From: Croceibacterium_A sp044506565
Lineage (GTDB): Bacteria > Pseudomonadota > Alphaproteobacteria > Sphingomonadales > Sphingomonadaceae
Assembly: GCA_044506565.1 (NCBI GenBank)
Contig: JBIQKN010000073.1
Span: 1 to 13,451 of the forward strand
DNA length: 13,451 bases
Direction of reading: 5' to 3'
The notes beneath the pieces were generated by a model. The model saw only the letters and a list, made by a program, of their open reading frames with translations. It was not told the DNA's origin and ran no database searches. Below, in pieces: positions 1-7,142 of the stretch. A program made the translations under genes and the position numbers. The first letter of the stretch is position 1. Each line of letters begins with the position of its first letter.

Positions 1-1430
1 TCGGCCGGAGCCTTTTCGGCCTTATCCTTGGCCGGTGCGGCGTCGGCCTTGGCCGTCTTCTTGGCCGCGGCCTTCTTCTTCGGCGCCGGGGCCGGCGCGG
101 TATCCTCGGCCTCGATGGCCGCTTCGAGCTCCTCGCGGGTCACCTGGCGTTCGGTCACTTCGGCCTTGTCGAACAGGAAGTCGACGACCTTGTCCTCGTA
201 GAGCGGCGCCCTGAGCTGGGCCTGCGCCATCGGCTCGCTGCGGACGTATTCGACGAACCGCTCGCGATCTTCCGGCCGATACTGTTGCGCGGCTTGCTGC
301 AGCAGCATGCCCATTTCCTGCTGAGTGACCTCGACACCGTTGGCCTGGCCGATTTCCGAGAGCAGCAGGCCGAGCCGGACGCGGCGCTCGGCGATGCGTC
401 GGTAGTCTTCCTTCTCGGACTCGATTTCCTTGCGCCCGGCTTCCGGATCCGCCTCGCGGGCGACCTCGGCCTCGAGCTGCTGCCAGATCTGAGCGAACTC
501 CGCCTCGACCATCGTCGGCGGCACTTCGAAGTCATGCGCCGCCGCGAGCGTGTCGAGCAGCTGGCGCTTCATCTGCGTACGGGTCAGCCCGGCGGTCTGC
601 TGCTCGAGCTGCGCGCGGACGAGTTCCTTGAGCTTGTCGAGGCTTTCCAGCCCGAGCGACTTCGCGAAGTCCTCGTCGACCTTGGCCTCCCCTTCGACCT
701 TGACCGCTTTGACGGTGACGTCGAATTCGGCCTGCTTTCCGCTGTACTGGGCGACGGTGTAGTTCTCCGGGAAGGTCGCCTCGACGACGCGCGTCTCGCC
801 GGCCTTGGCGCCGACGATGCCGTCCTCGAAGCCCGGAATCATCGTGCCCGACCCGAGCACCAGCGCCACATCCTCGGCGCGGCCGCCCTCGAACGTCTCA
901 CCGTCGATCCGGCCGACGAAGTCGATGACCACCTGGTCGCCGGCAGCCGCCTTCTTCGACTTCGGCGCTTCGGTGTAGCTCTTGCGGTCGGCGACGAGCC
1001 GCTCGAGCTCCTCGTCGACCTCCTTGTCGGTCACCGCGACAGTCAGGCGCTCGAGCTTGAGCCCCTCGATGGACGGCGCCTCGATCTCGGGCAGCACCTC
1101 GAGCTCGACCTTGAGCTCGGCGTCCTTGCCCTGCTCGTAGCTCTCGTCGAGATCGATCTTCGGCTGCAGCGCCGGGCGCAGCTTCTTCTCGCGCATCAGC
1201 GTGTCGATCGATTCGCGCAGGCTCGCGTTGAGCGCGTCGGAATGCAGCGCCTGGCCGTGCATCTTGCGGATCAGATTCGCGGGCACCTTGCCGGGGCGGA
1301 AGCCGGGCATACGCACCTGCGGCGCGACCTTCTTCACCTCGGCGTCGATGCGCGCCTCGATCTCCTTGGCCGGGATCTTGAGCGTGTAAGCGCGCTTCAA
1401 GCCTTCATTGGTGGTCTCGACGATCTGCAT
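1..1430 (-). CDS. tig: Trigger factor, ribosome-associated chaperone and peptidyl-prolyl isomerase (3' end outside window)
   Basis: This is the cytoplasmic chaperone that binds the ribosome beside the exit tunnel and holds nascent chains. It also has prolyl isomerase activity. The ATG at 1430 opens M-Q-I-V-E-T-T-N-E-G, and GGAAGG lies 7 nt upstream, which supports the start. The ribosome-binding signature GFRPGKVP is at residues 43-50. An FKBP-type domain spans roughly residues 165-245, with the core GSGTMIPGFEDGIVG at 193-207. A helical chaperone C-domain follows. The frame stays open for 476 codons to the window edge, already longer than E. coli Tig (432 aa). The excess is a low-complexity Ala/Lys/Pro tail (APAPAPKKKAAAKKTAKAD and onward) encoded by about the first 130 bases of the window. 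The stop codon is not in the window. tRNA-Leu ends 48 nt upstream on the same strand. Identification is very secure. Confidence 0.97.
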   Translation of the reverse strand, partial: MQIVETTNEGLKRAYTLKIPAKEIEARIDAEVKKVAPQVRMPGFRPGKVPANLIRKMHGQALHSDALNASLRESIDTLMREKKLRPALQPKIDLDESYEQGKDAELKVELEVLPEIEAPSIEGLKLERLTVAVTDKEVDEELERLVADRKSYTEAPKSKKAAAGDQVVIDFVGRIDGETFEGGRAEDVALVLGSGTMIPGFEDGIVGAKAGETRVVEATFPENYTVAQYSGKQAEFDVTVKAVKVEGEAKVDEDFAKSLGLESLDKLKELVRAQLEQQTAGLTRTQMKRQLLDTLAAAHDFEVPPTMVEAEFAQIWQQLEAEVAREADPEAGRKEIESEKEDYRRIAERRVRLGLLLSEIGQANGVEVTQQEMGMLLQQAAQQYRPEDRERFVEYVRSEPMAQAQLRAPLYEDKVVDFLFDKAEVTERQVTREELEAAIEAEDTAPAPAPKKKAAAKKTAKADAAPAKDKAEKAPA

Positions 1431-1478
1431 TTCCGAACCTTCCACAAACTCTCGAAGCAGCCCGGCTCCGTGCGGAAC

Positions 1479-1563
1479 TGGTGCGGGCGAAGGGACTCGA
1501 ACCCCCACATCTTGCGATACTGGAACCTAAATCCAGCGCGTCTACCAGTTCCGCCACGCCCGC
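1479..1563 (-). tRNA. tRNA-Leu (anticodon UAG)
   Basis: Read on the minus strand, the RNA starts GCGGGCG (1563-1557) and ends CGCCCGC (1489-1483), a perfect 7-bp acceptor stem. Discriminator A and an encoded CCA (1481-1479) follow. The anticodon arm is CTGGA-TTTAGGT-TCCAG, giving anticodon TAG and hence Leu for CUN codons. A long variable arm follows, as expected of class II tRNA-Leu. The T arm is GGGGG-TTCGAGT-CCCTT (last pairs imperfect). The total of 85 nt including CCA fits tRNA-Leu. It lies directly upstream of tig in the same direction with no obvious terminator between, so the two are probably in one transcript. Confidence 0.95.
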
Positions 1564-1718
1564 GGCCCGACGAATCCATTGCAGGCACGCGCCTGCGAAA
1601 CAGGGAGCCGCCCTTAGAAGCGCGCGCCAGAAAGGGCAAGACGCACGGCTGCCCGATGCGATCGGCGGAACAGGCACGGCAGCGGCTTGTTTCCATCGTG
1701 ACGGACAAGGAACCGATC

Positions 1719-1994
1719 ATGACGCAGAATTCCGACCAAGGCGGCCGAATACCCGACGGCGACGCACCGGGTTCACAGCCCGCCCACTACATCCAGGGTG
1801 GAGGCGACGTAGTCGAGCCCGGCAAGCAGCCCGACGAACTCGTACCCGGGAAGGGCGACGATTATCGGCCGGACCGGACGCCCGACGAGGTGGCGCCGGG
1901 CCAAGGCGACTTCGATCGGCCCGACCGCTCGCCGGTGGAGAGCCCGCCGCAGCCCGATTCCGCGCCACCGGAGACTCCGGCGTCGCCCGATTGA
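1719..1994 (+). CDS. Small proline/aspartate-rich repeat protein, function unknown
   Basis: This is a 91-residue protein whose ATG at 1719 sits 7 nt after AAGGA (1707-1711), a good ribosome binding site. It has no signal peptide or membrane segment. It is dominated by P, D, G and E, is acidic, and is probably disordered. Two 17-residue units follow each other: QPDELVPGKGDDYRPDR (residues 37-53) and TPDEVAPGQGDFDRPDR (54-70). A degenerate start of a third unit (SPVESPP) comes next, then a Pro-rich tail. The shared pattern is xPDExxPGxGDxxRPDR. I recall similar short repeat proteins in sphingomonads but know no assigned function. The same frame stays open far upstream over tig, but that is a high-GC artefact. 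The DUF3297 gene follows 44 nt downstream in the same direction. Confidence 0.75.
   Translation: MTQNSDQGGRIPDGDAPGSQPAHYIQGGGDVVEPGKQPDELVPGKGDDYRPDRTPDEVAPGQGDFDRPDRSPVESPPQPDSAPPETPASPD
1827..1928 (+). repeat. Two tandem 51-bp coding repeats (17 residues each)
   Basis: Codons 37-53 (1827-1877) and 54-70 (1878-1928) of the small protein encode homologous 17-residue units sharing PDE, PG, GD and RPDR. The DNA copies are diverged at synonymous positions, so the duplication is old and the peptide pattern appears to have been kept. A third partial unit begins at 1929. Confidence 0.7.
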
Positions 1995-2038
1995 TGCGCC
2001 GATTGATTTTCGTCCGCGGGCGTGGCTAAGCGCGCCGG

Positions 2039-2332
2039 ATGACCGACGAGAATCCTACCGCCGCTCAGGCCGACGTGCCGCCGGACCACCTGGCGATCGA
2101 TCCCCGCAGCCCGTACTTCGATGCGGACAAGCTCAAGCGCGGCGTCGGGATCCGTTTCAAGGGCGTGCAACGCACGAACATCGAGGAGTACTGCATCTCC
2201 GAAGGCTGGGTGCGCGTGCAGGCGGGCAAAACGATGGATCGCCACGGCCGGCCTCTGACGATCAAGCTCAGCGGGCCGGTCGAGGCGTGGTACGAAGACC
2301 TCGGCGACGACGCCCCGGTAGCGAGAGCCTAA
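2039..2332 (+). CDS. DUF3297 family protein
   Basis: This is a 97-residue soluble protein of unknown function. The conserved family core is clear: DPRSPYFDADKLKRGVGIRF (residues 21-40), then GVQRTNIEEYCISEGWVRV, then AGKTMDRHGRPLTIKL, ending near VEAWYED. The first 20 residues are a variable lead-in, and family members I know are about 80-100 aa, so the gene looks complete. No strong Shine-Dalgarno is seen before the ATG. The stop TAA (2330-2332) shares CTAA with the stop of the convergent nhaA, so there is no intergenic space and no room for an independent terminator. The family name is secure from recognition; the function is not known. Confidence 0.88.
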   Translation: MTDENPTAAQADVPPDHLAIDPRSPYFDADKLKRGVGIRFKGVQRTNIEEYCISEGWVRVQAGKTMDRHGRPLTIKLSGPVEAWYEDLGDDAPVARA

Positions 2333-3519
2333 CCGTCTTCCTTGAGCGGCGGCGCGAAGCGCAGCACCAGGAACCCGACGATCGCTGATACGAGCGAGCC
2401 GAGGAGCACGCCGAGCTTGGCCTGCTCGATCAGTTCCGGGTCGCGCGGGAAGGCGAGCGCACCGATGAACAGGCTCATTGTGAAGCCGATCCCGCACAGA
2501 ATGCTCGCGCCCCAGACTTGCGACCAGCTGGCGCCGCGCGGCCGGTGGGCCAGCCCCAGCCGTTCGGCGATGACTACGCTGGCGAAGATGCCCGCCTGTT
2601 TGCCGAAGAACAGGCCGGCGGCGATCGCCAGGGTCAAGGATCCGAACAGCGCGCCGTCCGGCAGGTCGCTCAAGGCCACGCCGGCGTTCGCGAAGCCGAA
2701 CAGCGGGATGACGAGATAGATGTTCCAGTTCACCAGCCGGTGTTCGAACCACGCCAGCGGCTTGCGGCCGTCACGCGTCTCGGCCGGAACCGTCAGTGCG
2801 GCGACGACGCCGGCGATCGTCGGATGGACGCCGGAGTTGAGCACGCAGTACCACAGCACGAGGGCTCCGAGCGTGTAGGCTGCGGGGTTGCCGACATGCC
2901 AGCGGTTCAAGGCGATCATCGCAGCCGTGACCAGCATGGCGGCGAGGATCCATCCGGCGTCTATGCCGCTGGTGTATAAGAAGGCGATCACGAGCACCGC
3001 GCCGATGTCGTCGACGATCGCGACCGTCAGCAGGAACAGGCGCAGCGCCGGAGGGACGTGGCTGCCAAGCAGGGCGATGACGCCGACGGCAAAGGCGATG
3101 TCGGTCGCCGCCGGAATCGCCCAGCCGCTGACGAGATCCGGCTCGCTGCCGGCGACGAGCATGTAGATCACGGCTGGGACCGCCATGCCGGCGGTCGCGG
3201 CCAGCACCGGCAGGCGCCGGACGCGGGCATCCGCGAGGTTCCCGCCGATCATCTCGCGCTTCACCTCGAGCCCGACGACAAAGAAGAACACCGCCATCAG
3301 CGCGTCGTTGATCCACAGGTGCGCGTTGTAGAGCTTGCCAATCGGCGTCCACGGAAGAGGCGCGTGGAACGCCTGGTAGTATGTCGAGGCGAGCGGCGAA
3401 TTCGCCTGGATCATCGCGAGAGCGGCGACGCCGATCAGCAGGATCCCGGCGAACGCCTCGTGAGCGATTAGCGAAGTGAAGGCGCGATTGAGACGAGACG
3501 AGCTGCGGACCTGATTCAT
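2329..3519 (-). CDS. nhaA: Na+/H+ antiporter NhaA
   Basis: This inner-membrane antiporter exports Na+ (or Li+) in exchange for protons, giving salt and alkaline-pH tolerance. It has 396 residues, close to E. coli NhaA (388), with about 12 hydrophobic segments. Key residues are in place. The paired aspartates D170-D171 in TVAIVDDIGAV match E. coli D163-D164. D140 in AATDIAFAVG matches D133, and K307 in FFGKQ matches K300. E85 and E89 in VGLEVKREM match the pH-sensor region E78/E82, and H232 in SGVHPTIAG matches H225. The ATG at 3519 follows GAGGGA by 5 nt. The gene diverges from the glycosyltransferase at 3643 and converges on the DUF3297 gene, with a 4-nt stop overlap. No Na+-responsive regulator (nhaR) is visible nearby. 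It appears intact and functional. Confidence 0.97.
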   Translation of the reverse strand: MNQVRSSSRLNRAFTSLIAHEAFAGILLIGVAALAMIQANSPLASTYYQAFHAPLPWTPIGKLYNAHLWINDALMAVFFFVVGLEVKREMIGGNLADARVRRLPVLAATAGMAVPAVIYMLVAGSEPDLVSGWAIPAATDIAFAVGVIALLGSHVPPALRLFLLTVAIVDDIGAVLVIAFLYTSGIDAGWILAAMLVTAAMIALNRWHVGNPAAYTLGALVLWYCVLNSGVHPTIAGVVAALTVPAETRDGRKPLAWFEHRLVNWNIYLVIPLFGFANAGVALSDLPDGALFGSLTLAIAAGLFFGKQAGIFASVVIAERLGLAHRPRGASWSQVWGASILCGIGFTMSLFIGALAFPRDPELIEQAKLGVLLGSLVSAIVGFLVLRFAPPLKEDG

Positions 3520-3613
3520 GCTTTTCCCTCTCTCAACTGGCCCGGCGTTTCAAGGAATTCGGCTCTGTCGAGAGCTTTCGGTTGCGGGATCGCTCCCAGG
3601 CATTAAGGTCAGG

Positions 3614-3626
3614 GCACCAGTGGTGC
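3614..3626. promoter_or_regulatory. Short inverted repeat just upstream of the glycosyltransferase ribosome binding site
   Basis: GCACCA-G-TGGTGC is a perfect 6-bp inverted repeat with a 1-nt centre. It ends 2 nt before the run AGGGGGGA (3629-3636) that forms the ribosome binding site of the GTG-started glycosyltransferase gene. With a 1-nt centre it is a better DNA operator than an RNA hairpin. It lies in the 123-bp divergent region shared with nhaA. A regulatory role is inferred from position only, and short palindromes arise by chance. Confidence 0.3.
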
Positions 3627-3628
3627 TT

Positions 3629-3636
3629 AGGGGGGA
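3629..3636 (+). promoter_or_regulatory. Strong ribosome binding site deciding a GTG start
   Basis: AGGGGGGA ends 6 nt before GTG at 3643. An in-frame TAG at 3628-3630 rules out any start further upstream, so this GTG is the first possible initiation codon, and the Shine-Dalgarno match supports its use. Confidence 0.75.
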
Positions 3637-3642
3637 ACCGCT

Positions 3643-5040
3643 GTGGGGCCAGTTACGCCTCTGGAGTGGCTTGCGCTCGTCGAGCACGAGTTGCTGCTGT
3701 TCGCCTCGGTCTTTTTCCTGCTCGGTGCACTCGACGAACTGGCGGTCGACGTCGCGTGGATCTGGCTGCGATTGACCCGCCGCGCGAGGAGCGTGCCGGT
3801 GGATCGCCGGGAGTTGCGCAACCGTCCTCTCAACGGCCCGGCAGCGATCCTGATCCCGGCCTGGCACGAAGACCAGGTCATTGAATTCACGGTCGCTCAT
3901 GCGATCGCGGCCTGGCCTCACGACGACCTGCGGCTCTACGTCGGCTGCTATCGCAACGATCCGGCGACATTCGCCGCGGCGACGCGCGGAGCCTCGGGCG
4001 ACCCGCGGGTGCGCGTGGTTTCCGTCGAGCGCGACGGACCGACGACGAAGGCGGATTGTCTGAACCTGCTCTACGCCGCGCTCGAGGAAGACGAACGACG
4101 CAGCGGCCGGCCGTTCCGGCTGGTCGTGCTCCACGATGCCGAAGACATGGTCGACCCGGCGGCGCTCGGCCTGCTCGACCAAGCCGTCGAAACGCACGAT
4201 TTCGTGCAGCTGCCCGTGCTGCCCGAGCCGCAGCGCTCGTCGCGGTGGGTCGGCAGCCACTACTGCGAGGAGTTCGCCGAGGCGCACGGCCGTGTGCTGG
4301 TCGTTCGCGAGGCGTTGTCGGGCGCGTTGCCGGCGGCGGGCGTCGGTTGTGCGTTCTCGCGCCGGATCCTCGCCGGAATCGCCGAGAGCACGGCTGGGGG
4401 CGGCCCGTTCTCCGTCGAGTCGCTGACCGAGGACTACGAACTCGGGCTGCGCGTGAAAGCCTTCGGTGGCCGCTCGCGCTTTCTACGGGCGCGCGGCGAG
4501 GACGGGCAGCTCGTCGCCACCCGCGCCTGCTTCCCGGCGACGCTTGACCAGGCGGTCAGGCAGAAGAGCCGCTGGGTTCATGGCATAGCCCTGCAGGGCT
4601 GGGATAGGCTCGGCTGGAACGGAAGCCCGGGCGAGTGGTGGATGTTGTTCCGCGACCGCCGCGGACCGCTCAACGCGCTGGTCCTGTTCGTCGGATACCT
4701 GGTGCTGCTCGGCGGGGCGGTGCTGATCGGGGCCCGCCAGCTCGGCTTCGTCCAGGCATTGACGCCGGATCCGGTGCTGGAGGCCCTGATTGCCCTGAAC
4801 TTTCTTGCCCTCAGCTGGCGTGCGGCGGTGAGGTTCGCGTTCACGGCGCGCGAGTACGGTTGGCGGGAAGGCTTGCGGGCGCTCGCGAGGCTTCCGCTGG
4901 CCAACATCGTCGCGATCATGGCCGGCAGACGGGCGCTGTTCGCCTACGTGCGGACCCTCGGCGGCGCCCCGCCGCGATGGGACAAGACCTTCCACGACGC
5001 CCATCCCGCTGCGATGGCGCGGAAGGCGCGGGCGGCATGA
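3643..5040 (+). CDS. NfrB-like family 2 membrane glycosyltransferase without the C-terminal MshEN domain
   Basis: This 465-residue GTG-started protein has one or two N-terminal membrane segments (about 9-45), a cytoplasmic GT-A domain and several C-terminal membrane segments (about 343-365, 376-395, 418-435). Processive-synthase motifs are present in order: D138 in TKADCLN, D165/D168 in VLHDAEDMVDP, E263-D264 in LTEDYELGLR, and the QxxRW-type motif RQKSRWVHGI (306-315). These blocks and the ending RWDKTFHDAHP resemble E. coli NfrB, the inner-membrane phage N4 receptor component that makes a surface polysaccharide. NfrB continues for over 200 residues with a c-di-GMP-binding MshEN (T2SSE_N) domain, whereas this protein stops about 15 residues after the WDKT motif. 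It shares an ATGA stop/start overlap with the next gene, whose product resembles the C-terminal region of the partner NfrA. Substrate and polymer are unknown. Another GT2 role, such as a different exopolysaccharide, remains possible. Confidence 0.85.
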   Translation: MGPVTPLEWLALVEHELLLFASVFFLLGALDELAVDVAWIWLRLTRRARSVPVDRRELRNRPLNGPAAILIPAWHEDQVIEFTVAHAIAAWPHDDLRLYVGCYRNDPATFAAATRGASGDPRVRVVSVERDGPTTKADCLNLLYAALEEDERRSGRPFRLVVLHDAEDMVDPAALGLLDQAVETHDFVQLPVLPEPQRSSRWVGSHYCEEFAEAHGRVLVVREALSGALPAAGVGCAFSRRILAGIAESTAGGGPFSVESLTEDYELGLRVKAFGGRSRFLRARGEDGQLVATRACFPATLDQAVRQKSRWVHGIALQGWDRLGWNGSPGEWWMLFRDRRGPLNALVLFVGYLVLLGGAVLIGARQLGFVQALTPDPVLEALIALNFLALSWRAAVRFAFTAREYGWREGLRALARLPLANIVAIMAGRRALFAYVRTLGGAPPRWDKTFHDAHPAAMARKARAA

Positions 5041-6185
5041 GGCGAACCGCGGCCTTTCGCGGACAGCCGCTGCTGGTGCTGCTGGCGATGCTCGTCGCGT
5101 GGATCGGGCTGCGCGCCGCGTGGTGGCCGGTGCAGCAGGCTCCGGGCGAGCGGACCGTTCCCGTGCTCACGGCGGGACGCTGGATCGCCGGCCTCCCGTC
5201 GCAGGCCGCCGCCGCGGTGCCCGCCGAGACGACCTTGCGGCCGACGCTATCGGCCTCCGCAAACGCGAGAGGTCCGCACCTTGCGGTAGCCTTCCCCGTC
5301 GGCGCCGTGGCCGCAGTGCCCGGCGAGGGGCGCACGTCGGCGGAGCCCGACTCGCTGCGTCCGATCTCCACGGGGCTTGCGATCGGCCACAACCTGTTGC
5401 TTGCCGCGGGCCTGTCGCGGCTGGAGTTGCCGCCCGCGCTTGCCGCCTATCTCGGTCTCTCTTCGCCGCAGGTGCCCGGTATTCCGGCTGCGGCGCCGCC
5501 GACGGCGTCGCTGCCGCAGGCAGGCGACGGGCCCACGGGCTCGCGGCTCTCGGCCGCGGCCTGGCTGATGGTGCGCCACGACACGGCGCCCGCCGTCGCG
5601 GGTCTTCCGAGCTATGGCCGCAGCCAGGCCGGGGCAGTCGTGCGCTATCGCCTGGCGCCGTCGAGCCCGTTCGACCCGCAAGTCCACGCGCGCGCCACGG
5701 GTGCGCTCAGCGGACCGCTCGAGCGGGACCTGGCCGCCGGGGTTTCCGCGCGTCTTGCGGCAAAAGTGCCGCTGCGGGTCGCGGTCGAGATGCGGCTCAA
5801 CCGGACGGACGCCGGCGGCGAGTTGCGTCCGGCCGTCATGGCAGTCAGCGAACTTCCGCCGATGAACCTGCCTCAGGGGTTTCGCGCGGAAGCCTATGTC
5901 CAGGGCGGATACGTGGGCGGGACCTATGCCACGCCGTTCGTCGACGGCCAGGGACGGATCGAGCACCGCATTGCCCGGCTCGGCGAGGCGGAGGTCAGCG
6001 CAGGTGCCGGCATCTGGGGCGGCGCCCAGAAGGGAGCGGCCAGGCTCGACGCAGGGCCGACGGCGGCGGTCGCGTTCCGGCTGGGCGACGCGCAGGGCCG
6101 GGTCGCGGCGGACTACCGGTTTCGCCTGGCCGGCGACGCCGAGCCGCGGAGCGGCCCGGCGCTGACGGTTTCTGCGGGTTTCTAG
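5037..6185 (+). CDS. Envelope protein with NfrA C-terminal-like strand domain, partner of the NfrB-like glycosyltransferase
   Basis: The ATG at 5037 overlaps the glycosyltransferase stop (ATGA), implying translational coupling; the longer open frame running back to 4635 is a shadow of that gene. The 382 residues start MRRTAAFRGQ, followed by a hydrophobic stretch (11-30) that is a signal peptide or signal anchor. Residues 40-165 are an Ala/Pro-rich linker of low complexity. Residues 168-382 show alternating strand-like segments with SQAGAVVRYRLAP (196-208), AEAYVQGGYVGGTYATPFVDG (284-304), AGIWGGAQKGAARLDAGP (324-341) and a terminal Phe, typical of outer-membrane strands. This pattern resembles the C-terminal region of phage N4 adsorption protein A. 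The TPR repeats of full NfrA are absent. A role in passing or anchoring the glycan made by its neighbour is inference. Most annotations of such proteins would read hypothetical. Confidence 0.7.
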   Translation: MRRTAAFRGQPLLVLLAMLVAWIGLRAAWWPVQQAPGERTVPVLTAGRWIAGLPSQAAAAVPAETTLRPTLSASANARGPHLAVAFPVGAVAAVPGEGRTSAEPDSLRPISTGLAIGHNLLLAAGLSRLELPPALAAYLGLSSPQVPGIPAAAPPTASLPQAGDGPTGSRLSAAAWLMVRHDTAPAVAGLPSYGRSQAGAVVRYRLAPSSPFDPQVHARATGALSGPLERDLAAGVSARLAAKVPLRVAVEMRLNRTDAGGELRPAVMAVSELPPMNLPQGFRAEAYVQGGYVGGTYATPFVDGQGRIEHRIARLGEAEVSAGAGIWGGAQKGAARLDAGPTAAVAFRLGDAQGRVAADYRFRLAGDAEPRSGPALTVSAGF

Positions 6186-6230
6186 GCGCGCAAACCTTCA
6201 ATCGGTTGTCCGCTTGCGTTACCGCGGGGC

Positions 6231-7142
6231 ATGGACGTCTACCTTCCCATCGCGAACCTCGCGGTCAACGGGCTGGTCATCGTCCTGCTCGGCGCCGGCA
6301 CCGGCATCCTGTCGGGCATCTTCGGCGTCGGCGGCGGGTTCCTGACCACGCCGTTGCTGATCTTCTACGGGGTGCCGCCGACCGTCGCCGCGGCCTCGGC
6401 CGCGAGCCAGGTCACCGGGGCGAGCGTCTCGGGCGTGTTCGCCTACAGCCGCCGCGGCGCGGTCGACTACCAGCTCGGAGCGGTCGCCGTGGCTGGCGGC
6501 GTCGTCGGGGCGGCGATTGGCTCGCTGCTTTTCCAGCTGCTGCAGTCGCTCGGCCAGATCGATACCGTGATCAACATCCTCTACGTGCTGCTGCTCGGCA
6601 CGATCGGTGCGCTGATGGGCCGCGAAAGCCTGCAGGCGGTGCGCCACAAGCGGGCCGAGCCGACCCGGGCGGCCAAGCGTCGCCACCATCCGCTCGTCGC
6701 CAGCCTGCCGATGCGCTGGCGGTTCTATCGCTCCGGGCTCTACATCTCGCCGCTGGCGCCGTTGCTGCTCGGAATGGTGGTCGGCGTGCTGACCATGCTG
6801 ATGGGTGTGGGCGGCGGGTTCATCCTCGTGCCGGCAATGCTCTACATCCTCGGCATGAGCGCCAGCGTGGTCGTCGGCACCTCGCTGTTCCAGATTCTGT
6901 TCGTGACGATGGCCGCGACGCTGATGCACGCGATGACCACCAAGGCCGTCGACATCGTGCTCGCCGTCCTGCTCCTTCTCGGCTCGGTCACCGGAGCGCA
7001 GATCGGCTCGCGGATAGCCCAGCTGGCCAAGCCGGAGATCCTGCGCCTGATCCTCGCGGCGATCGTCCTCGCCGTCGCATTGCGGATGGCCTTCGGGCTC
7101 GGCGTCCGACCCGACGAGGTCTACACGGTGGTGCCGCTATGA
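6231..7142 (+). CDS. TauE/SafE (TSUP) family membrane permease
   Basis: This 303-residue inner-membrane protein has the internal duplication of the TSUP family: GVGGGF at residues 32-37 followed by LTTP, and GVGGGF at 192-197 followed by ILVP. About four hydrophobic segments lie in each half. A basic cytoplasmic linker (about 130-168, VRHKRAEPTRAAKRRHH) separates the halves. Family members export or import sulfite, sulfonates, sulfoacetate or other organic anions, and the substrate cannot be read from this sequence. The gene lies 45 bp after the NfrA-like gene, and its stop overlaps the next start (ATGA at 7139-7142). No strong Shine-Dalgarno is seen, so it may depend partly on read-through from the genes before it. 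No sulfur metabolism gene is in the window. Confidence 0.93.
   Translation: MDVYLPIANLAVNGLVIVLLGAGTGILSGIFGVGGGFLTTPLLIFYGVPPTVAAASAASQVTGASVSGVFAYSRRGAVDYQLGAVAVAGGVVGAAIGSLLFQLLQSLGQIDTVINILYVLLLGTIGALMGRESLQAVRHKRAEPTRAAKRRHHPLVASLPMRWRFYRSGLYISPLAPLLLGMVVGVLTMLMGVGGGFILVPAMLYILGMSASVVVGTSLFQILFVTMAATLMHAMTTKAVDIVLAVLLLLGSVTGAQIGSRIAQLAKPEILRLILAAIVLAVALRMAFGLGVRPDEVYTVVPL

Noticed and set aside
1581..1596. Inverted repeat GCAGGC-ACGC-GCCTGC upstream of tRNA-Leu
   Set aside because: A 6-bp GC-rich stem is expected by chance in this DNA, and no other promoter or operator signal supports it.
285..1718. Very long plus-strand open frame antisense to tig, continuing into the 91-residue gene
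   Set aside because: It crosses the tRNA and opposes a clear trigger factor gene. Its R/L/D/E-rich composition is the usual antisense shadow in high-GC DNA. Only the part from 1719 has a ribosome binding site and repeats.
4635..5036. In-frame extension upstream of the NfrA-like gene
   Set aside because: It lies inside the glycosyltransferase coding region and has shadow composition. The ATG at 5037 precedes the hydrophobic N-terminal segment.
5099..7138. Long in-frame extension upstream of the Alph_Pro_TM gene (935 codons in total)
   Set aside because: It runs across the NfrA-like gene and the permease in another frame, and the translation is Arg-rich nonsense. The real start is the ATGA overlap at 7139.
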